Assembly (NCBI RefSeq): GCF_022427965.1
Contig: NZ_JAKTTI010000020.1
Location: 1-64,000, forward strand
DNA length: 64,000 nt
Origin: Fredinandcohnia quinoae
Lineage (GTDB): Bacteria; Bacillota; Bacilli; Bacillales; Bacillaceae_L
Reading direction: 5' to 3'
Shown here: one piece after another, positions 1 to 10,737 of the stretch
How the letters are laid out: each line of letters begins with the position of its first letter
Position numbering within the stretch: the stretch's first letter is position 1
Position numbers and translations under genes: made by a program
Notes under the pieces: model-generated
Told to the model about the DNA's origin: nothing
The model's input: the letters and a program-made list of their open reading frames with translations, nothing else
The model's database searches: none

Positions 1-26
1 AAATTAACATAATTTTAAAAATTCAC

Positions 27-55
27 TTGAATTTGTAATCCTATTGTAATAAAAT
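27..55 (+). promoter_or_regulatory. Possible sigma-A promoter ahead of appD
   Basis: TTGAAT (27-32) and TAAAAT (50-55) are separated by 17 bp, which fits a vegetative promoter. The app operon starts about 190 bp downstream. The surrounding DNA is very AT-rich, so a chance match is possible. Nothing else is recognisable in bases 1-247. Confidence 0.3.
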
Positions 56-247
56 TTAATTAATTCTATTGTCAGATAATTTAGTTTTGTCTAATGGATA
101 ACTCCTTTAGCAGACAGATTACAAGTTTGATAGAAATATTGTTTATTGTTTCATAGAAGATTTTCAATGAGATATTTCAGAATAAATAATCATTTCGGTG
201 ATAATTGTAAATTTTGTTTTTATGGTGATAAGGAAGGTGACTGTTTT

Positions 248-1231
248 ATGGCTGCATTACTCGAAGTAAAAAATTTAAAAACACACTTTTTTAGAAAAAA
301 GACAGTAGTACCTGCAGTAGACGGTGTAGATTTAACGATTAATAAAGGAGAAACTGTTGCGATTGTAGGTGAATCGGGATCTGGCAAAAGTATCACTTCG
401 TTATCAATTATGAGACTTGTACCAAGTCCTGGTGGGAAAATCGTTGATGGAGAAATCATACTTGATGGTAAAAGCTTAATTAGCTTATCAGAAGCTGAAA
501 TGTGTAAGGTAAGAGGAAATGATGTCTCTATGATATTCCAGGAACCAATGACATCATTAAATCCTGTCCTGACAGTGGGTGAGCAAATTACCGAAGTTCT
601 TACGTATCACCAAAAACTATCAAAAAATGAAGCTACTAAAAAAGCAATTGAAATGCTTGAACTCGTAGGTTTCTCGAGAGCGGCAGAACTTATCACTGAT
701 TATCCGCATCGACTTTCTGGTGGGATGCGACAAAGGGTAATGATTGCAATTGCAATGAGTTGTAATCCAAAGTTATTAATAGCTGACGAGCCTACAACAG
801 CTCTTGATGTAACGATTCAAGCTCAAATATTAGACTTAATGAAAGATGTTAGTAAAAAGTTTGATACTTCTATTCTATTAATTACTCATGATCTTGGTGT
901 AGTGTCTGAAATTGCAGATAAGGTAGTCGTTATGTATGGTGGTCAAGTAGTTGAACAGGCAGATGTTGATGATTTATTCGATGAACCATTACATCCTTAT
1001 ACAATTGGATTGATGAATTCAATCCCAACGATCGAAGGAGAGATTGAACGCCTTCAATCAATTGAAGGAAATGTTCCATCACCTGAAAACATGCCAAAAG
1101 GATGTCGTTTTGCACCACGTTGTACAAAGGCATTTGATCGTTGTTTTGCTGAAGCACCTCAGTTAAAGCAAACAAATGGTGGACGAAAAGTTCGCTGTTT
1201 CCTATTCGATGAAGAGGAGGCAAAAGGATGA
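248..1231 (+). CDS. appD: Oligopeptide ABC transporter ATP-binding protein AppD
   Basis: ATPase subunit of a peptide importer that acts on the cytoplasmic face with AppF and the AppB/AppC permeases. From the ATG at 248 (ribosome site GGAAGGTGA just upstream) the protein has 327 residues. Walker A GESGSGKS is at about 41-48, signature LSGGMRQR at about 156-163 and Walker B LLIADEP at about 175. The C-terminal oligopeptide-family extension carries four Cys (CRFAPRC and two more). An in-frame start at 146 exists but adds residues atypical of the family. The gene overlaps appF by ATGA. Gene order D-F-A-B-C is that of the B. subtilis app operon. Confidence 0.93.
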   Translation: MAALLEVKNLKTHFFRKKTVVPAVDGVDLTINKGETVAIVGESGSGKSITSLSIMRLVPSPGGKIVDGEIILDGKSLISLSEAEMCKVRGNDVSMIFQEPMTSLNPVLTVGEQITEVLTYHQKLSKNEATKKAIEMLELVGFSRAAELITDYPHRLSGGMRQRVMIAIAMSCNPKLLIADEPTTALDVTIQAQILDLMKDVSKKFDTSILLITHDLGVVSEIADKVVVMYGGQVVEQADVDDLFDEPLHPYTIGLMNSIPTIEGEIERLQSIEGNVPSPENMPKGCRFAPRCTKAFDRCFAEAPQLKQTNGGRKVRCFLFDEEEAKG

Positions 1232-2250
1232 TTGCAACTAATGAAGAGAAACAAGGTATAGCATCTGAAAAGGAAACTGACACAATACTTGAACTTCAAG
1301 ACGTGAAAAAGTACTTTCCGATAAAAGCTGGTCTTTTGCAACGTAATGTTGGGAATGTAAAAGCGGTCGATGGAATAAATTTAAGTGTTAGGAAAGGCGA
1401 AACAATCGGACTAGTTGGTGAATCTGGTTGTGGAAAATCAACAACTGGAAGAACAATTATCCGCTTATATGAACCGACAGAAGGGAAAATAATATTCAAG
1501 GGTCAGGACATTACGCATATGCCTGAAAGTCAGCTACGGAGAACGATTCGAAAGGATATTCAAATGGTCTTCCAGGACCCTTTCGCAACGCTTAATCCGA
1601 GAAAAACAATCCGTTCCATTATTAAAGAACCATTGATTACACATAATCTGTATTCAGGTAAAGAACGTGAAGAAAAGGTTCGCGAATTGATGGATGTAGT
1701 TGGATTAAACTCCTCATTTATTAATAGATATCCACATGAATTCTCTGGTGGACAACGACAAAGAATTGGGATTGCAAGAGCACTTGCTCTTAATCCAGAA
1801 TTAATTATTGCGGACGAACCTGTATCTGCACTAGATGTTTCGATACAAGCCCAAGTTATTAACTTAATGGAGGATTTGCAAGAAGAATTTGGCTTAACAT
1901 ATATTTTCATCTCACATGATTTGAGTGTTGTTAGACATATAAGTGATCGAGTTGGAGTTATGTACTTAGGCAAGATGATGGAATTAGCGGAAAAAGAGGA
2001 TTTATACGCTGATCCGCTTCATCCATATACACAAGCATTATTATCTGCTGTACCAGTTCCTAGGAAGTCAAATTCAATTAAAAGGGAACGTATTGTGCTA
2101 AAAGGTGAACTTCCAAGTCCATCGAACCCACCAGTAGGCTGTGTATTTCATACGAGGTGTCCGGCTGCAACAGATATTTGCCGTCAGCTAGTACCAGAAT
2201 TTAAAGAAGTAAAAACTGGACATTTTGTTGCTTGTCATCTTTATGAATAA
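1228..2250 (+). CDS. appF: Oligopeptide ABC transporter ATP-binding protein AppF
   Basis: Second ATPase of the App peptide importer, 340 residues. It shows Walker [10 protein letters not shown], signature [10 protein letters not shown] and Walker B IIADEPVSALD, followed by the oligopeptide/dipeptide C-terminal domain with CVFHTRCPAATDIC and a last Cys near the end. The start codon overlaps the appD stop (ATGA), indicating translational coupling. It pairs with AppD as a heterodimeric motor. Confidence 0.93.
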   Translation: MIATNEEKQGIASEKETDTILELQDVKKYFPIKAGLLQRNVGNVKAVDGINLSVRKGETIGLVGESGCGKSTTGRTIIRLYEPTEGKIIFKGQDITHMPESQLRRTIRKDIQMVFQDPFATLNPRKTIRSIIKEPLITHNLYSGKEREEKVRELMDVVGLNSSFINRYPHEFSGGQRQRIGIARALALNPELIIADEPVSALDVSIQAQVINLMEDLQEEFGLTYIFISHDLSVVRHISDRVGVMYLGKMMELAEKEDLYADPLHPYTQALLSAVPVPRKSNSIKRERIVLKGELPSPSNPPVGCVFHTRCPAATDICRQLVPEFKEVKTGHFVACHLYE

Positions 2251-2362
2251 GATGATAAGCACAGAATATATAGATTCTTTGAAGGGGGGAGATAGGACCT
2301 TAAAGGATCAATGTAATGTCAAATGACGAAAAATTCCAACAAAATGATAGGGGGAAACAAAC

Positions 2363-4033
2363 GTGAAGTTAAGAAAAGGTTTATGGTTATTATTATGCCT
2401 TACATTTGTAATGTCACTGTTCTTAGCTGCTTGTTCTAAAGACAAGGAAGCTGGCGGAGAAGTTGACAAACCTGAAAAAGAAAAAGATCCAGCAGTTGAA
2501 GAGCCAGTAGAGGAAACAGGTCCAGTTAATGGTGGAGATTTAATCGTAGGTTCAACTGGTAACCCAACAATGTTCAATCCATATTTCTCAACTGATACTG
2601 CATCAAGTGACATTGAAGGATTCCTTTACAACGGATTAGTAACAGTTAACTTAGATCTTGAAGTTCAAAATGATCTTGCTGAAGAAATTACACCTTCAGA
2701 AGACAATCTTTCTTACACAGTTAAGCTTAAGCAAGGCGTTAAATTCCATGATGGTGAAGAGATGACTGCTGATGACGTAGTATTCTCTTATATGATGTTG
2801 AAAAACGAGGCTGTTATTTCAGAGCGTAAATCTAACTTTGAAAGCATGGAAAAAGTTGAAAAGATTGACGATTACACAGTTAAATTTACTTTAAATAAAG
2901 TAGACGTTACATTCTATCCAACTACTTTAAGCTATTCTGTATTACCAGAACATATTTTAGGTAAAGTAGATCCTGCTACATTACATGAGAATGAATTTAA
3001 TACAAAGAACCCAATTGGTACTGGTCCATTCAAATTTGAAGAGTGGAAAGATGGGGAGTATGTAAAAGTTGTTGCATTTGATGAGTATTTTGATGGTCGT
3101 CCACACTTAGATTCAATTACTACAAAAATTATTACAGATGCTAACGCTATGCTTGCTTCATTACAAGCTGGTGAAATTGATATGTGGAATGCAGTTCCAG
3201 GAACTGAACTTGAAACAGCAAAAGCAATTCCAGGAATTAAAATTGAAGAAGGTTTAGCATTATCTTACACATTCTTAGCTTTCAATCAAAAGGATGAGAG
3301 ATTCCAAGATAAGCGTGTTCGTCAAGCAATGACACATGCAATTAACAGACAAGCGATTGTTGATAGCATTATGAATGGTGCTGGTCAAGTTGCAAATGCT
3401 CCTGATAGCCCATTAATGTGGACATATAATGATGATGTTCCTAAATTTGATTATGATGTAGAAAAAGCAAAAGCATTAATGAAAGAAGCTGGATGGGAAG
3501 ATACTGATGGAGATGGTATCTTAGATAAAGATGGTAAGAAAATGTCATTCTCTGTTAAAACAAACCAAGGTAACAAAGTTCGTGAAGAAATTGCTGTAGT
3601 ACTTGAGCAACAATTAAAAGAAATCGGTGTAGAAGCTAAACCTGCAATTACTGAGTGGGGTGCTTTCATTGAACAAATTTCAGCACCAAACTGGGATTAT
3701 GAAGCAATGGTACTAGGATGGGCATTATCAACATTCCCAGATTCATATGATATCTTCCATTCAAGCCAAATTCAAGAAGGTCTAAACTTCGCTTGGTATA
3801 AGAATGAAGAAGCTGATAAGTTAATGGAAAAAGGAAGACAAACTCCTGATACTGAAGAATATAAACAAATTCAAAAAGATCTTTACAAAATTATTACTGA
3901 AGACCAAGCTTATACATTCTTGTATTACCCAACGGAATTCCGTGCGATGCCTGAAAATCTTGAAGGCTATGAATTCCATTCAAGATCACCATTCTATAAT
4001 GTACACAAATGGTGGTTAAAACCAACAGAATAA
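2363..4033 (+). CDS. appA: Oligopeptide-binding lipoprotein AppA (SBP family 5)
   Basis: Extracellular peptide-binding lipoprotein that feeds the App importer. It starts at GTG with ribosome site AGGGGGAAA. The 556-residue protein has a lipoprotein signal peptide with lipobox LAAC (Cys at about 24), a Glu/Lys/Pro-rich linker to about residue 50, then a full SBP_bac_5 fold. The reading frame is intact, whereas in B. subtilis 168 appA is known to carry a frameshift. A stem-loop follows before appB. Confidence 0.92.
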   Translation: MKLRKGLWLLLCLTFVMSLFLAACSKDKEAGGEVDKPEKEKDPAVEEPVEETGPVNGGDLIVGSTGNPTMFNPYFSTDTASSDIEGFLYNGLVTVNLDLEVQNDLAEEITPSEDNLSYTVKLKQGVKFHDGEEMTADDVVFSYMMLKNEAVISERKSNFESMEKVEKIDDYTVKFTLNKVDVTFYPTTLSYSVLPEHILGKVDPATLHENEFNTKNPIGTGPFKFEEWKDGEYVKVVAFDEYFDGRPHLDSITTKIITDANAMLASLQAGEIDMWNAVPGTELETAKAIPGIKIEEGLALSYTFLAFNQKDERFQDKRVRQAMTHAINRQAIVDSIMNGAGQVANAPDSPLMWTYNDDVPKFDYDVEKAKALMKEAGWEDTDGDGILDKDGKKMSFSVKTNQGNKVREEIAVVLEQQLKEIGVEAKPAITEWGAFIEQISAPNWDYEAMVLGWALSTFPDSYDIFHSSQIQEGLNFAWYKNEEADKLMEKGRQTPDTEEYKQIQKDLYKIITEDQAYTFLYYPTEFRAMPENLEGYEFHSRSPFYNVHKWWLKPTE

Positions 4034-4060
4034 TAGGATTCAAACATCAAGATATAAACA

Positions 4061-4090
4061 GAGGGAAGGGTGTTTTCCCTTCCCTCTTTA
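4061..4090 (+). terminator. Intra-operon stem-loop between appA and appB
   Basis: GAGGGAAGGG pairs with CCCTTCCCTC across a short loop and is followed by TTTA. Such a structure after a binding-protein gene usually stabilises its mRNA or lowers transcription of the following permease genes. Confidence 0.75.
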
Positions 4091-4161
4091 ATTTCGAATA
4101 CTACCGGATTTTCTAAAAATCTTGGATAAAACATATATTTTAAAGTAAAGGAGAAATAGCT

Positions 4162-5112
4162 ATGGTATCTTATATCATCCGTCGAACATTAATGGCTATT
4201 CCCCTATTATTAGGAATTACCATCATATCTTTTGCTATTATTCAAATGGCACCAGGTGACCCGGCTGCAATGTTGATGGATCCTAATATTAGTCCAAAGG
4301 ACAGAGAAGTTGTAATGGAAAAGTACGGATTGAATGATCCTGTTCATATTCAATACTTTAAATGGTTAGGTAATATGGTACAGGGTGATTTTGGAGATTC
4401 AATCGTCTTTAAAGGCAGAGATGTATCTGAGCTTATTATGAATCGATTACCGAATACACTACTGCTTATGATTGTCTCAACCTTATTGGCAATTGTAATT
4501 GCAATCCCATTCGGTATCATTTCTGCAATTCGTCCTTATTCTAAAATTGACTATACTGTTACTGTAACGTCATTTTTAGGACTAGCTACACCAAGCTTTT
4601 GGTTTGGCTTACTTTTAATAATGATTTTCTCAGTTCATTTACATTGGTTCCCTGCTTCTGGAACACAAACACTCAATATGCCATTTAGCCTTTGGGATCG
4701 TATACACCACCTAATTATGCCTGCATTTGTTTTAGCAACAGCAGATATGGCAGGTTTAACGAGGTATACTCGCTCAAGTATGTTAGAGGTTGTACAGCAA
4801 GACTATATGAGAACAGCAAGAGCAAAAGGGTTTAAAGAAGGTAAGGTTATTTTTAAACACGGATTACGTAATGGTCTAATCCCTGTTATTACGATTTTTG
4901 GATTAATGCTTCCAAGTTTTATTGGTGGAGCTGTAGTAGTTGAACAAGTATTTGGGTGGCCAGGTCTTGGAAAATTATTTATTGATGCAGCATTCCAACG
5001 TGATTTCCCAATCGTTATGGCATTAACAGTGATTTCCTCTGTCCTTGTTATAATTGGGAATCTAGTAGCCGATATACTATATGCTGTTTTTGATCCAAGG
5101 ATTGAATACTAG
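4162..5112 (+). CDS. appB: Oligopeptide ABC transporter permease AppB
   Basis: Inner-membrane permease of the App system, 316 residues, starting at ATG after AAAGGAGAA. It has an N-terminal membrane segment (about 10-30), an extracytoplasmic loop, and the BPD_transp_1 core of about five further membrane segments with the coupling motif region around RTARAKGF (about 215). It lies 16 bp before appC. Confidence 0.93.
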   Translation: MVSYIIRRTLMAIPLLLGITIISFAIIQMAPGDPAAMLMDPNISPKDREVVMEKYGLNDPVHIQYFKWLGNMVQGDFGDSIVFKGRDVSELIMNRLPNTLLLMIVSTLLAIVIAIPFGIISAIRPYSKIDYTVTVTSFLGLATPSFWFGLLLIMIFSVHLHWFPASGTQTLNMPFSLWDRIHHLIMPAFVLATADMAGLTRYTRSSMLEVVQQDYMRTARAKGFKEGKVIFKHGLRNGLIPVITIFGLMLPSFIGGAVVVEQVFGWPGLGKLFIDAAFQRDFPIVMALTVISSVLVIIGNLVADILYAVFDPRIEY

Positions 5113-5127
5113 GGAGGAGGAATCATC

Positions 5128-6036
5128 ATGGCACAACCAAACTTGGCATCCAATAATGAGTTAGAACTGCAAGGATTAAATAATAAAGCAGACACAATGA
5201 CAAGAATTATTATTAGGAAGTTTTTCAAGAATAAATTAGCGGTTATTGGTGCAATCTTATTGTTTATTATTATAACTGCAGCTATCTGCGCACCATTATT
5301 AACTCCTTATTCACCAGAAAAGCAGGAATTATTAGATCGGTTTCTAACACCAAGTAAAGAGCATCTTTTAGGGACAGATACTTTTGGGCGTGATATTTTT
5401 ACGCGATTATTGTATGGTGCGAGAGTTTCACTAATGGTAGGCTTTGCTTCAGTAGCAGGTGCGATGGTCATTGGTACTACTCTTGGAGCTTTGGCAGGAT
5501 ATTTTGGTGGAATTATTGACGCAATGATTATGAGATTTGTTGATATTATGCTATCAATTCCAACGATCTTTTTATTAATTACTTTAATAACTATTTTTAA
5601 TCCAGGTGTTGATAAATTAATTATAATTTTTGCACTTACCGGTTGGATGGGTACATCCCGTTTGGTACGTGGGGAATTTTTATCACTCCGTTCTAGAGAA
5701 TTTGTACTAGCATCAAAAACAATCGGAACAAATAGTTTTAAGATTATTTTCAGAGAAATCTTACCAAATGCAATGGGTCCAATCATTGTTGCTGCGACAC
5801 TTGCAATCGGAAGTGTCATATTATCTGAATCAGCACTAAGTTATTTAGGATTAGGGATTCAGCCTCCAGATGCAAGTTGGGGAAATATGCTTCAAGATGC
5901 TCAGAGTATTACGATCATGTTGAAGTATTGGTGGTATCCGACAGCACCTGGTCTATGTATTTTAGTAACTGTTTTAGCCTTTAACTTTGTTGGTGACGGT
6001 TTGCGAGATGCACTTGATCCAAAAATTAACGAATAA
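5128..6036 (+). CDS. appC: Oligopeptide ABC transporter permease AppC
   Basis: Second permease of the App importer, 302 residues, ATG preceded by GGGAGGAGG. The cytoplasmic N-terminus contains the OppC-type segment ([11 protein letters not shown], about 32-42), followed by membrane segments and the [14 protein letters not shown] motif typical of OppC/DppC permeases. It is the last gene of the app operon and is followed directly by a strong terminator. Confidence 0.93.
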   Translation: MAQPNLASNNELELQGLNNKADTMTRIIIRKFFKNKLAVIGAILLFIIITAAICAPLLTPYSPEKQELLDRFLTPSKEHLLGTDTFGRDIFTRLLYGARVSLMVGFASVAGAMVIGTTLGALAGYFGGIIDAMIMRFVDIMLSIPTIFLLITLITIFNPGVDKLIIIFALTGWMGTSRLVRGEFLSLRSREFVLASKTIGTNSFKIIFREILPNAMGPIIVAATLAIGSVILSESALSYLGLGIQPPDASWGNMLQDAQSITIMLKYWWYPTAPGLCILVTVLAFNFVGDGLRDALDPKINE

Positions 6037-6064
6037 AAAGCCAAGATGCCATCTTGGCTTTTTC
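6036..6064 (+). terminator. Rho-independent terminator of the app operon
   Basis: AAAAAGCCAAGATG pairs with the complementary arm and ends in a T run. It begins at the appC stop codon and looks bidirectional. Confidence 0.9.
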
Positions 6065-6174
6065 CTATGGAAAGTCATTAATTTACTACTTGTTCATACA
6101 ATGATAGAAAGGAGTATTGGACAAGTAGGTGTTTGAAATGATGATAAGTTATAAAATAGTAGGGAAACTTGTAT

Positions 6175-6387
6175 ATGATACTTAGAGGATTTATTTTTTT
6201 AATTGGTTTTGGACTAGCTATAATCGGAGGGGTTAGTACCATTGCCTATTTAAATCTTTTAACTACCGGATACAAGTTTTATGAATATCTTCATTTTATA
6301 AGTAGAAAAATAGAATGTTACTTACTAATTATTGGTCTACTCATGGTATGGATTAGTATCTACTTTCCAACTAAAGAACAAGATTAA
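6175..6387 (+). CDS. Small two-helix membrane protein, unknown function
   Basis: Predicted 70-residue protein from ATG 6175; an in-frame TTG sits at 6169. It has two hydrophobic segments (about 2-27 and 46-64) with a short polar hairpin containing RKIE between them, and a charged C-terminus. The ribosome site (AGGGAAA) is modest. It lies alone between the app terminator and yjbA on the same strand. I do not recognise the family. Confidence 0.55.
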   Translation: MILRGFIFLIGFGLAIIGGVSTIAYLNLLTTGYKFYEYLHFISRKIECYLLIIGLLMVWISIYFPTKEQD

Positions 6388-6484
6388 GGTAGGATTTTCT
6401 TAGTAATATAAGAATATTATGGAATAAAAACTCACTTTTCTGCCTATACTGTTGACAAAACAGCTTTGAAGTGAGGGGTAATAA

Positions 6485-7234
6485 ATGTTGTATCTTCATG
6501 ATATTTGGGTAAATTGGTTTGAAGGTGAAGAAAATGGCTACAACGTTTGCCACTTCCATGAATGGCGCAAGGAAGATCGTGTAGAACTTTTAGACCAAGT
6601 ACCGTTATTAAAAATTAGTTCTCCTTTGTTTAATACCATTGAAAATGATTTAATGGAATTACCTCAACAATTGTTAGTAGATGTTCACCAAAAGGCATAT
6701 GTTAGAAAAAACCATGAGAGAATTCAACTAGATTATTGTTTTGTTGTTACTGATGGTTATGGAATTATTGCCGTTGATACGATTGGCTACAACACTCCAA
6801 TTAGAAAAAGCAGATTAATACCACGACAGGAACAACTCGTTTATGAAATGGTGAGTGATCATGACCCAATTCAATACACCTTTGACAAAAAAGTGAACAG
6901 TGAACGTAAAGAATATCATATTCTATCCCCTTCACCTTATGAAATGGCAGGGCTTACTAGGAAGGAAAGACAGTTAAAGCAACTTTTATTTATGGCATTG
7001 GATCAACTTTTATCAACAAAAAATGTGGCAGAAATCAGATATTGGTACACAGAATGGAATCCATTAAAATATCAGGAAATTCATGAAATGGATTTCGAAG
7101 AAGTTTGGGAACAATTGTATGAAGAAACAAGACTTGGCTGGACAAGCAAACATGTTCAGCTTTGTGAAAACCTAATAAAGGGTCAACCATTTTTCGAAAA
7201 ACTATGGGAAATGGAACATGAGTCAAAGGTATAA
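6485..7234 (+). CDS. yjbA: YjbA-like protein (DUF3603)
   Basis: 249-residue soluble protein starting at ATG after GAGGGGTAA. It has no signal peptide or membrane segment. The position between app and trpS and the N-terminal [21 protein letters not shown] match B. subtilis YjbA (DUF3603), whose biochemical role is unknown. It is transcribed convergently to trpS, with a terminator hairpin just after the stop. Confidence 0.82.
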   Translation: MLYLHDIWVNWFEGEENGYNVCHFHEWRKEDRVELLDQVPLLKISSPLFNTIENDLMELPQQLLVDVHQKAYVRKNHERIQLDYCFVVTDGYGIIAVDTIGYNTPIRKSRLIPRQEQLVYEMVSDHDPIQYTFDKKVNSERKEYHILSPSPYEMAGLTRKERQLKQLLFMALDQLLSTKNVAEIRYWYTEWNPLKYQEIHEMDFEEVWEQLYEETRLGWTSKHVQLCENLIKGQPFFEKLWEMEHESKV

Positions 7235-7239
7235 AACGT

Positions 7240-7271
7240 AAGGGGAATTGTTGTAATGAACAATTCCCCTT
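7240..7271 (+). terminator. Terminator after yjbA
   Basis: AAGGGGAATTGTT pairs perfectly with AACAATTCCCCTT over a 6-base loop. It sits directly after the yjbA stop. Confidence 0.8.
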
Positions 7272-7321
7272 ATATTATTATTTACCAGGAAATTATATTT
7301 TAATAAAGTTTATCTACGTTC

Positions 7322-7347
7322 AGCGCAAGCGCCAAGGCGCTTGCGCT
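7322..7347. repeat. GC-rich palindrome between yjbA and trpS
   Basis: AGCGCAAGCGCC-AA-GGCGCTTGCGCT is a perfect inverted repeat, much richer in GC than its surroundings. The same core (AAGGCGCTTGCGCTTTT) ends the repeat element inside opp (around 10700), and a related GCCAAGGCGC core is at 54620. It probably belongs to a dispersed intergenic repeat family and may also stop trpS transcription. Confidence 0.7.
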
Positions 7348-7355
7348 ATTGTTCT

Positions 7356-8348
<993 letters not shown>

Positions 8349-8376
8349 CTAGTCTCCTTTTCTAATTTTATGAACG

Positions 8377-8640
8377 CAAAAAAACCACCCATCCCTAACA
8401 ATCATGTTAGGGACGAATGGTTACCGCGTTGCCACCCTAGTTATCCTACATATTTGTAGAATCACTCTTTTCCTTGTAACGTAAGAAAAAATCGTCCAGG
8501 AATACTCATACTTTCAACCCAGAAGCTCAAAAGTCCATTCGATATGGTCCATTACCTATTCTCACCAACCATAGGCTCTCTTGTATAGGAATATTCCTAA
8601 AAAATGGTATCCATATTTACTACTCTTTATCATTGCTAAT
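8377..8640 (-). promoter_or_regulatory. T-box leader of trpS
   Basis: On the minus strand the T-box core reads AGGGTGGCAACGCGG (about 8438-8424), a slight variant of the usual AGGGTGGNACCGCG. It is followed by a terminator stem in which TCCCTAACA pairs with TGTTAGGGA and then a T run (8384-8377). Upstream lies a long structured Stem I region with a candidate TGG specifier around 8535. The expected mechanism is antitermination when uncharged tRNA-Trp binds. Confidence 0.9.
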
Positions 8641-8836
8641 TATTAAATTTATCCAAAAGTAATTATTAATTATTATAGTGATATTTTCGTGAAATGCAAG
8701 TGAATTATTAAATTTGTAAATTGATTAGGCCAGGAATTAATCGAGAATATACGCATAAGATGTATGCGTTTGAAACAATATAATGAGCGTAAAGATTACT
8801 AAATATAAAAAATAAATGAGATGGAGGTAAATTATT

Positions 8837-10474
8837 TTGAAGAAAAGTTCGTATTTGGTCTGCATACAATTAATCGTTTTTCTCTTACTTTCTGGATGTG
8901 GAAATTTTGATAATAATGATGATAATACCGGTGAAAGTAAAAACGGGGAACATGCTCAAGAGTTGCGAATTAATATAAAGTCTGAACCACCAACTTTGCA
9001 TCCGGGACTTGCAACTGATTCTACTTCCGGTGTCGTGTTACGTCATGCTTTTGAAGGTTTAACTAGAGTAGGGGAGGATGGTAAGCCCCATGAAGCAATG
9101 GCTGAAAAAATAGATATTTCAGAGGATAAAAAAACATACACTTTTACAATTCGAGATGCTAATTGGTCAAATGGAGATAAAGTAACTGCACATGACTTTG
9201 AGTACGCTTGGAAATGGGTATTAGATCCAAAAAACCAATCAGATTATGCTTCAATTATTTATAATTATATAGCTGGAGCAAAGGAAGCCTATAATACGAA
9301 GGATATTTCAATTGACAAAATGAATAATGTCGGTATAAAAGCAACAGACGACAAAACTTTAGTTGTTAATCTAACGAATCCTGCAGATTTTTTCCTTGAG
9401 CTTACCGCTTTTTATACGTATCTTCCGGTAAATAGTAAGACAGCTAAGGAAAATCCAGATTGGGCAAATAAGGTAGATGATAATTATGTTATGAATGGAC
9501 CATTTGTGATCACCGATAAATCGGCAAGTATTACGTTGGAAAAGAACAAGGATTACTGGGATTCAGATACTGTGAAGCTTGAAAAAATAACGATGGATAT
9601 GATTGATGATGAAAATACGGAATATCAAAGCTTTAAAAAGGGTGAGCTTGATTGGGCTGGGGCTCCAACTTCAGCACTCCCAACGGATGTCATTCCACAA
9701 CTTGAAAAGGAAGGAACACTACAGACAAAAGTGATTGCTGGAACCTATTGGTTCAAATTTAATATTACTAAAGAACCTTTTAATAATGCGAATATTCGAA
9801 AGGCATTAACCTATGCAATTAATCGAAAGGCAATTATTGAAAACATAACACAAGGTGGACAAAAACCCGCAATGGCAGTTGTTCCAACAACTATGATTAA
9901 GGATAATGAAAAAGGATATTTTAAGGATAATGATATCGATACTGCAAAGGAATTATTAACGAAAGGATTAAAAGAACTTGGTTTAACTGATGCTTCACAG
10001 CTTCCCGCAATTGCACTTTCCTATAATACTTCTGAAGCACATCAAAAAATTGCCCAAGCCATTCAGGACATGTGGAGAAAAAATCTTGGAATTGACGTTA
10101 CTTTGAGTAATGCGGAATGGGCAGTATTCTTAGATAATGTTGACCAAGGAAATTTTCAAATTGCTCGTGGAAGCTGGCTCGCTGATTTCAATGACCCAGT
10201 GAACTTTTTAGAAATATTCACAGAGCCAAAAGGTAATAACGATACAGGATGGTCAAATTCAGGATACAATAAACTATTAACTCAGGCTTCTGTTGAGACA
10301 GATTCAGCTAAACGCTTAGCTTTGCTCAAGGATGCCGAAGAAATCTTAATGGATGAAATGCCGATTGCACCATTATATTTTTATACTGAAAATTGGATCC
10401 AAAATGAAAAACTGAAAGGTGTTGTTATCTCACCATTAGGAGATGTTCAATACAAATGGGCGTATTTTGAATAA
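8837..10474 (+). CDS. oppA: Oligopeptide-binding lipoprotein OppA
   Basis: Peptide-binding lipoprotein of the second importer, 545 residues. The start is TTG, nine bases after GGAGGT. The signal peptide ends in lipobox LSGC (Cys at about 21). The SBP_bac_5 domain follows, with typical WSNGDKVTAHDFEYAWKWVL at about 114-133. It is the first gene of oppABCDF, and an unusual repeat separates it from oppB. In Bacillus this system also imports signalling peptides for sporulation and competence (family knowledge). Confidence 0.93.
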   Translation: MKKSSYLVCIQLIVFLLLSGCGNFDNNDDNTGESKNGEHAQELRINIKSEPPTLHPGLATDSTSGVVLRHAFEGLTRVGEDGKPHEAMAEKIDISEDKKTYTFTIRDANWSNGDKVTAHDFEYAWKWVLDPKNQSDYASIIYNYIAGAKEAYNTKDISIDKMNNVGIKATDDKTLVVNLTNPADFFLELTAFYTYLPVNSKTAKENPDWANKVDDNYVMNGPFVITDKSASITLEKNKDYWDSDTVKLEKITMDMIDDENTEYQSFKKGELDWAGAPTSALPTDVIPQLEKEGTLQTKVIAGTYWFKFNITKEPFNNANIRKALTYAINRKAIIENITQGGQKPAMAVVPTTMIKDNEKGYFKDNDIDTAKELLTKGLKELGLTDASQLPAIALSYNTSEAHQKIAQAIQDMWRKNLGIDVTLSNAEWAVFLDNVDQGNFQIARGSWLADFNDPVNFLEIFTEPKGNNDTGWSNSGYNKLLTQASVETDSAKRLALLKDAEEILMDEMPIAPLYFYTENWIQNEKLKGVVISPLGDVQYKWAYFE

Positions 10475-10481
10475 TTCTATG

Positions 10482-10720
10482 ATGTCTAGCTCCAGCGCCT
10501 AGCCAGTTTTCATCCCTGAAGAGTCTTCCTTGAATATCTTGCGAAGAAGCTGTGCTTCTAAGCAGCTCGAGGTCAAATAACCTGTGGCAAGAAAAGTCAA
10601 AGTGCAGACTTTTTTGCCACAGAACATTTGCTTGTCGGGGCTGAACACAAGGGGAATCTTCCTGGGATAATCATCGCAGGAACAAGCTCTGCTTGTTTCG
10701 AAGGCGCTTGCGCTTTTCTA
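10482..10720. repeat. Intergenic repeat element inside the opp operon
   Basis: About 240 bp without an ORF between oppA and oppB. It starts TGTCTAGCTCCAGCGCCTAG and ends in AAGGCGCTTGCGCTTTTC, with CTTGTCGGGGCTGAACA inside. It is richer in GC than its surroundings and includes a hairpin (CTGTGGCAA with TTGCCACAG, about 10580-10623). From memory this resembles a dispersed intergenic repeat of Bacillus and Geobacillus genomes. A short relative of the left end is at 35887. Confidence 0.7.
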
Positions 10721-10737
10721 ATTTGGAGGTGCCAAGA

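Noticed and set aside
146-247. N-terminal extension of AppD from ATG 146
   Set aside because: The added 34 residues are unlike the family, and a good ribosome site precedes the ATG at 248.
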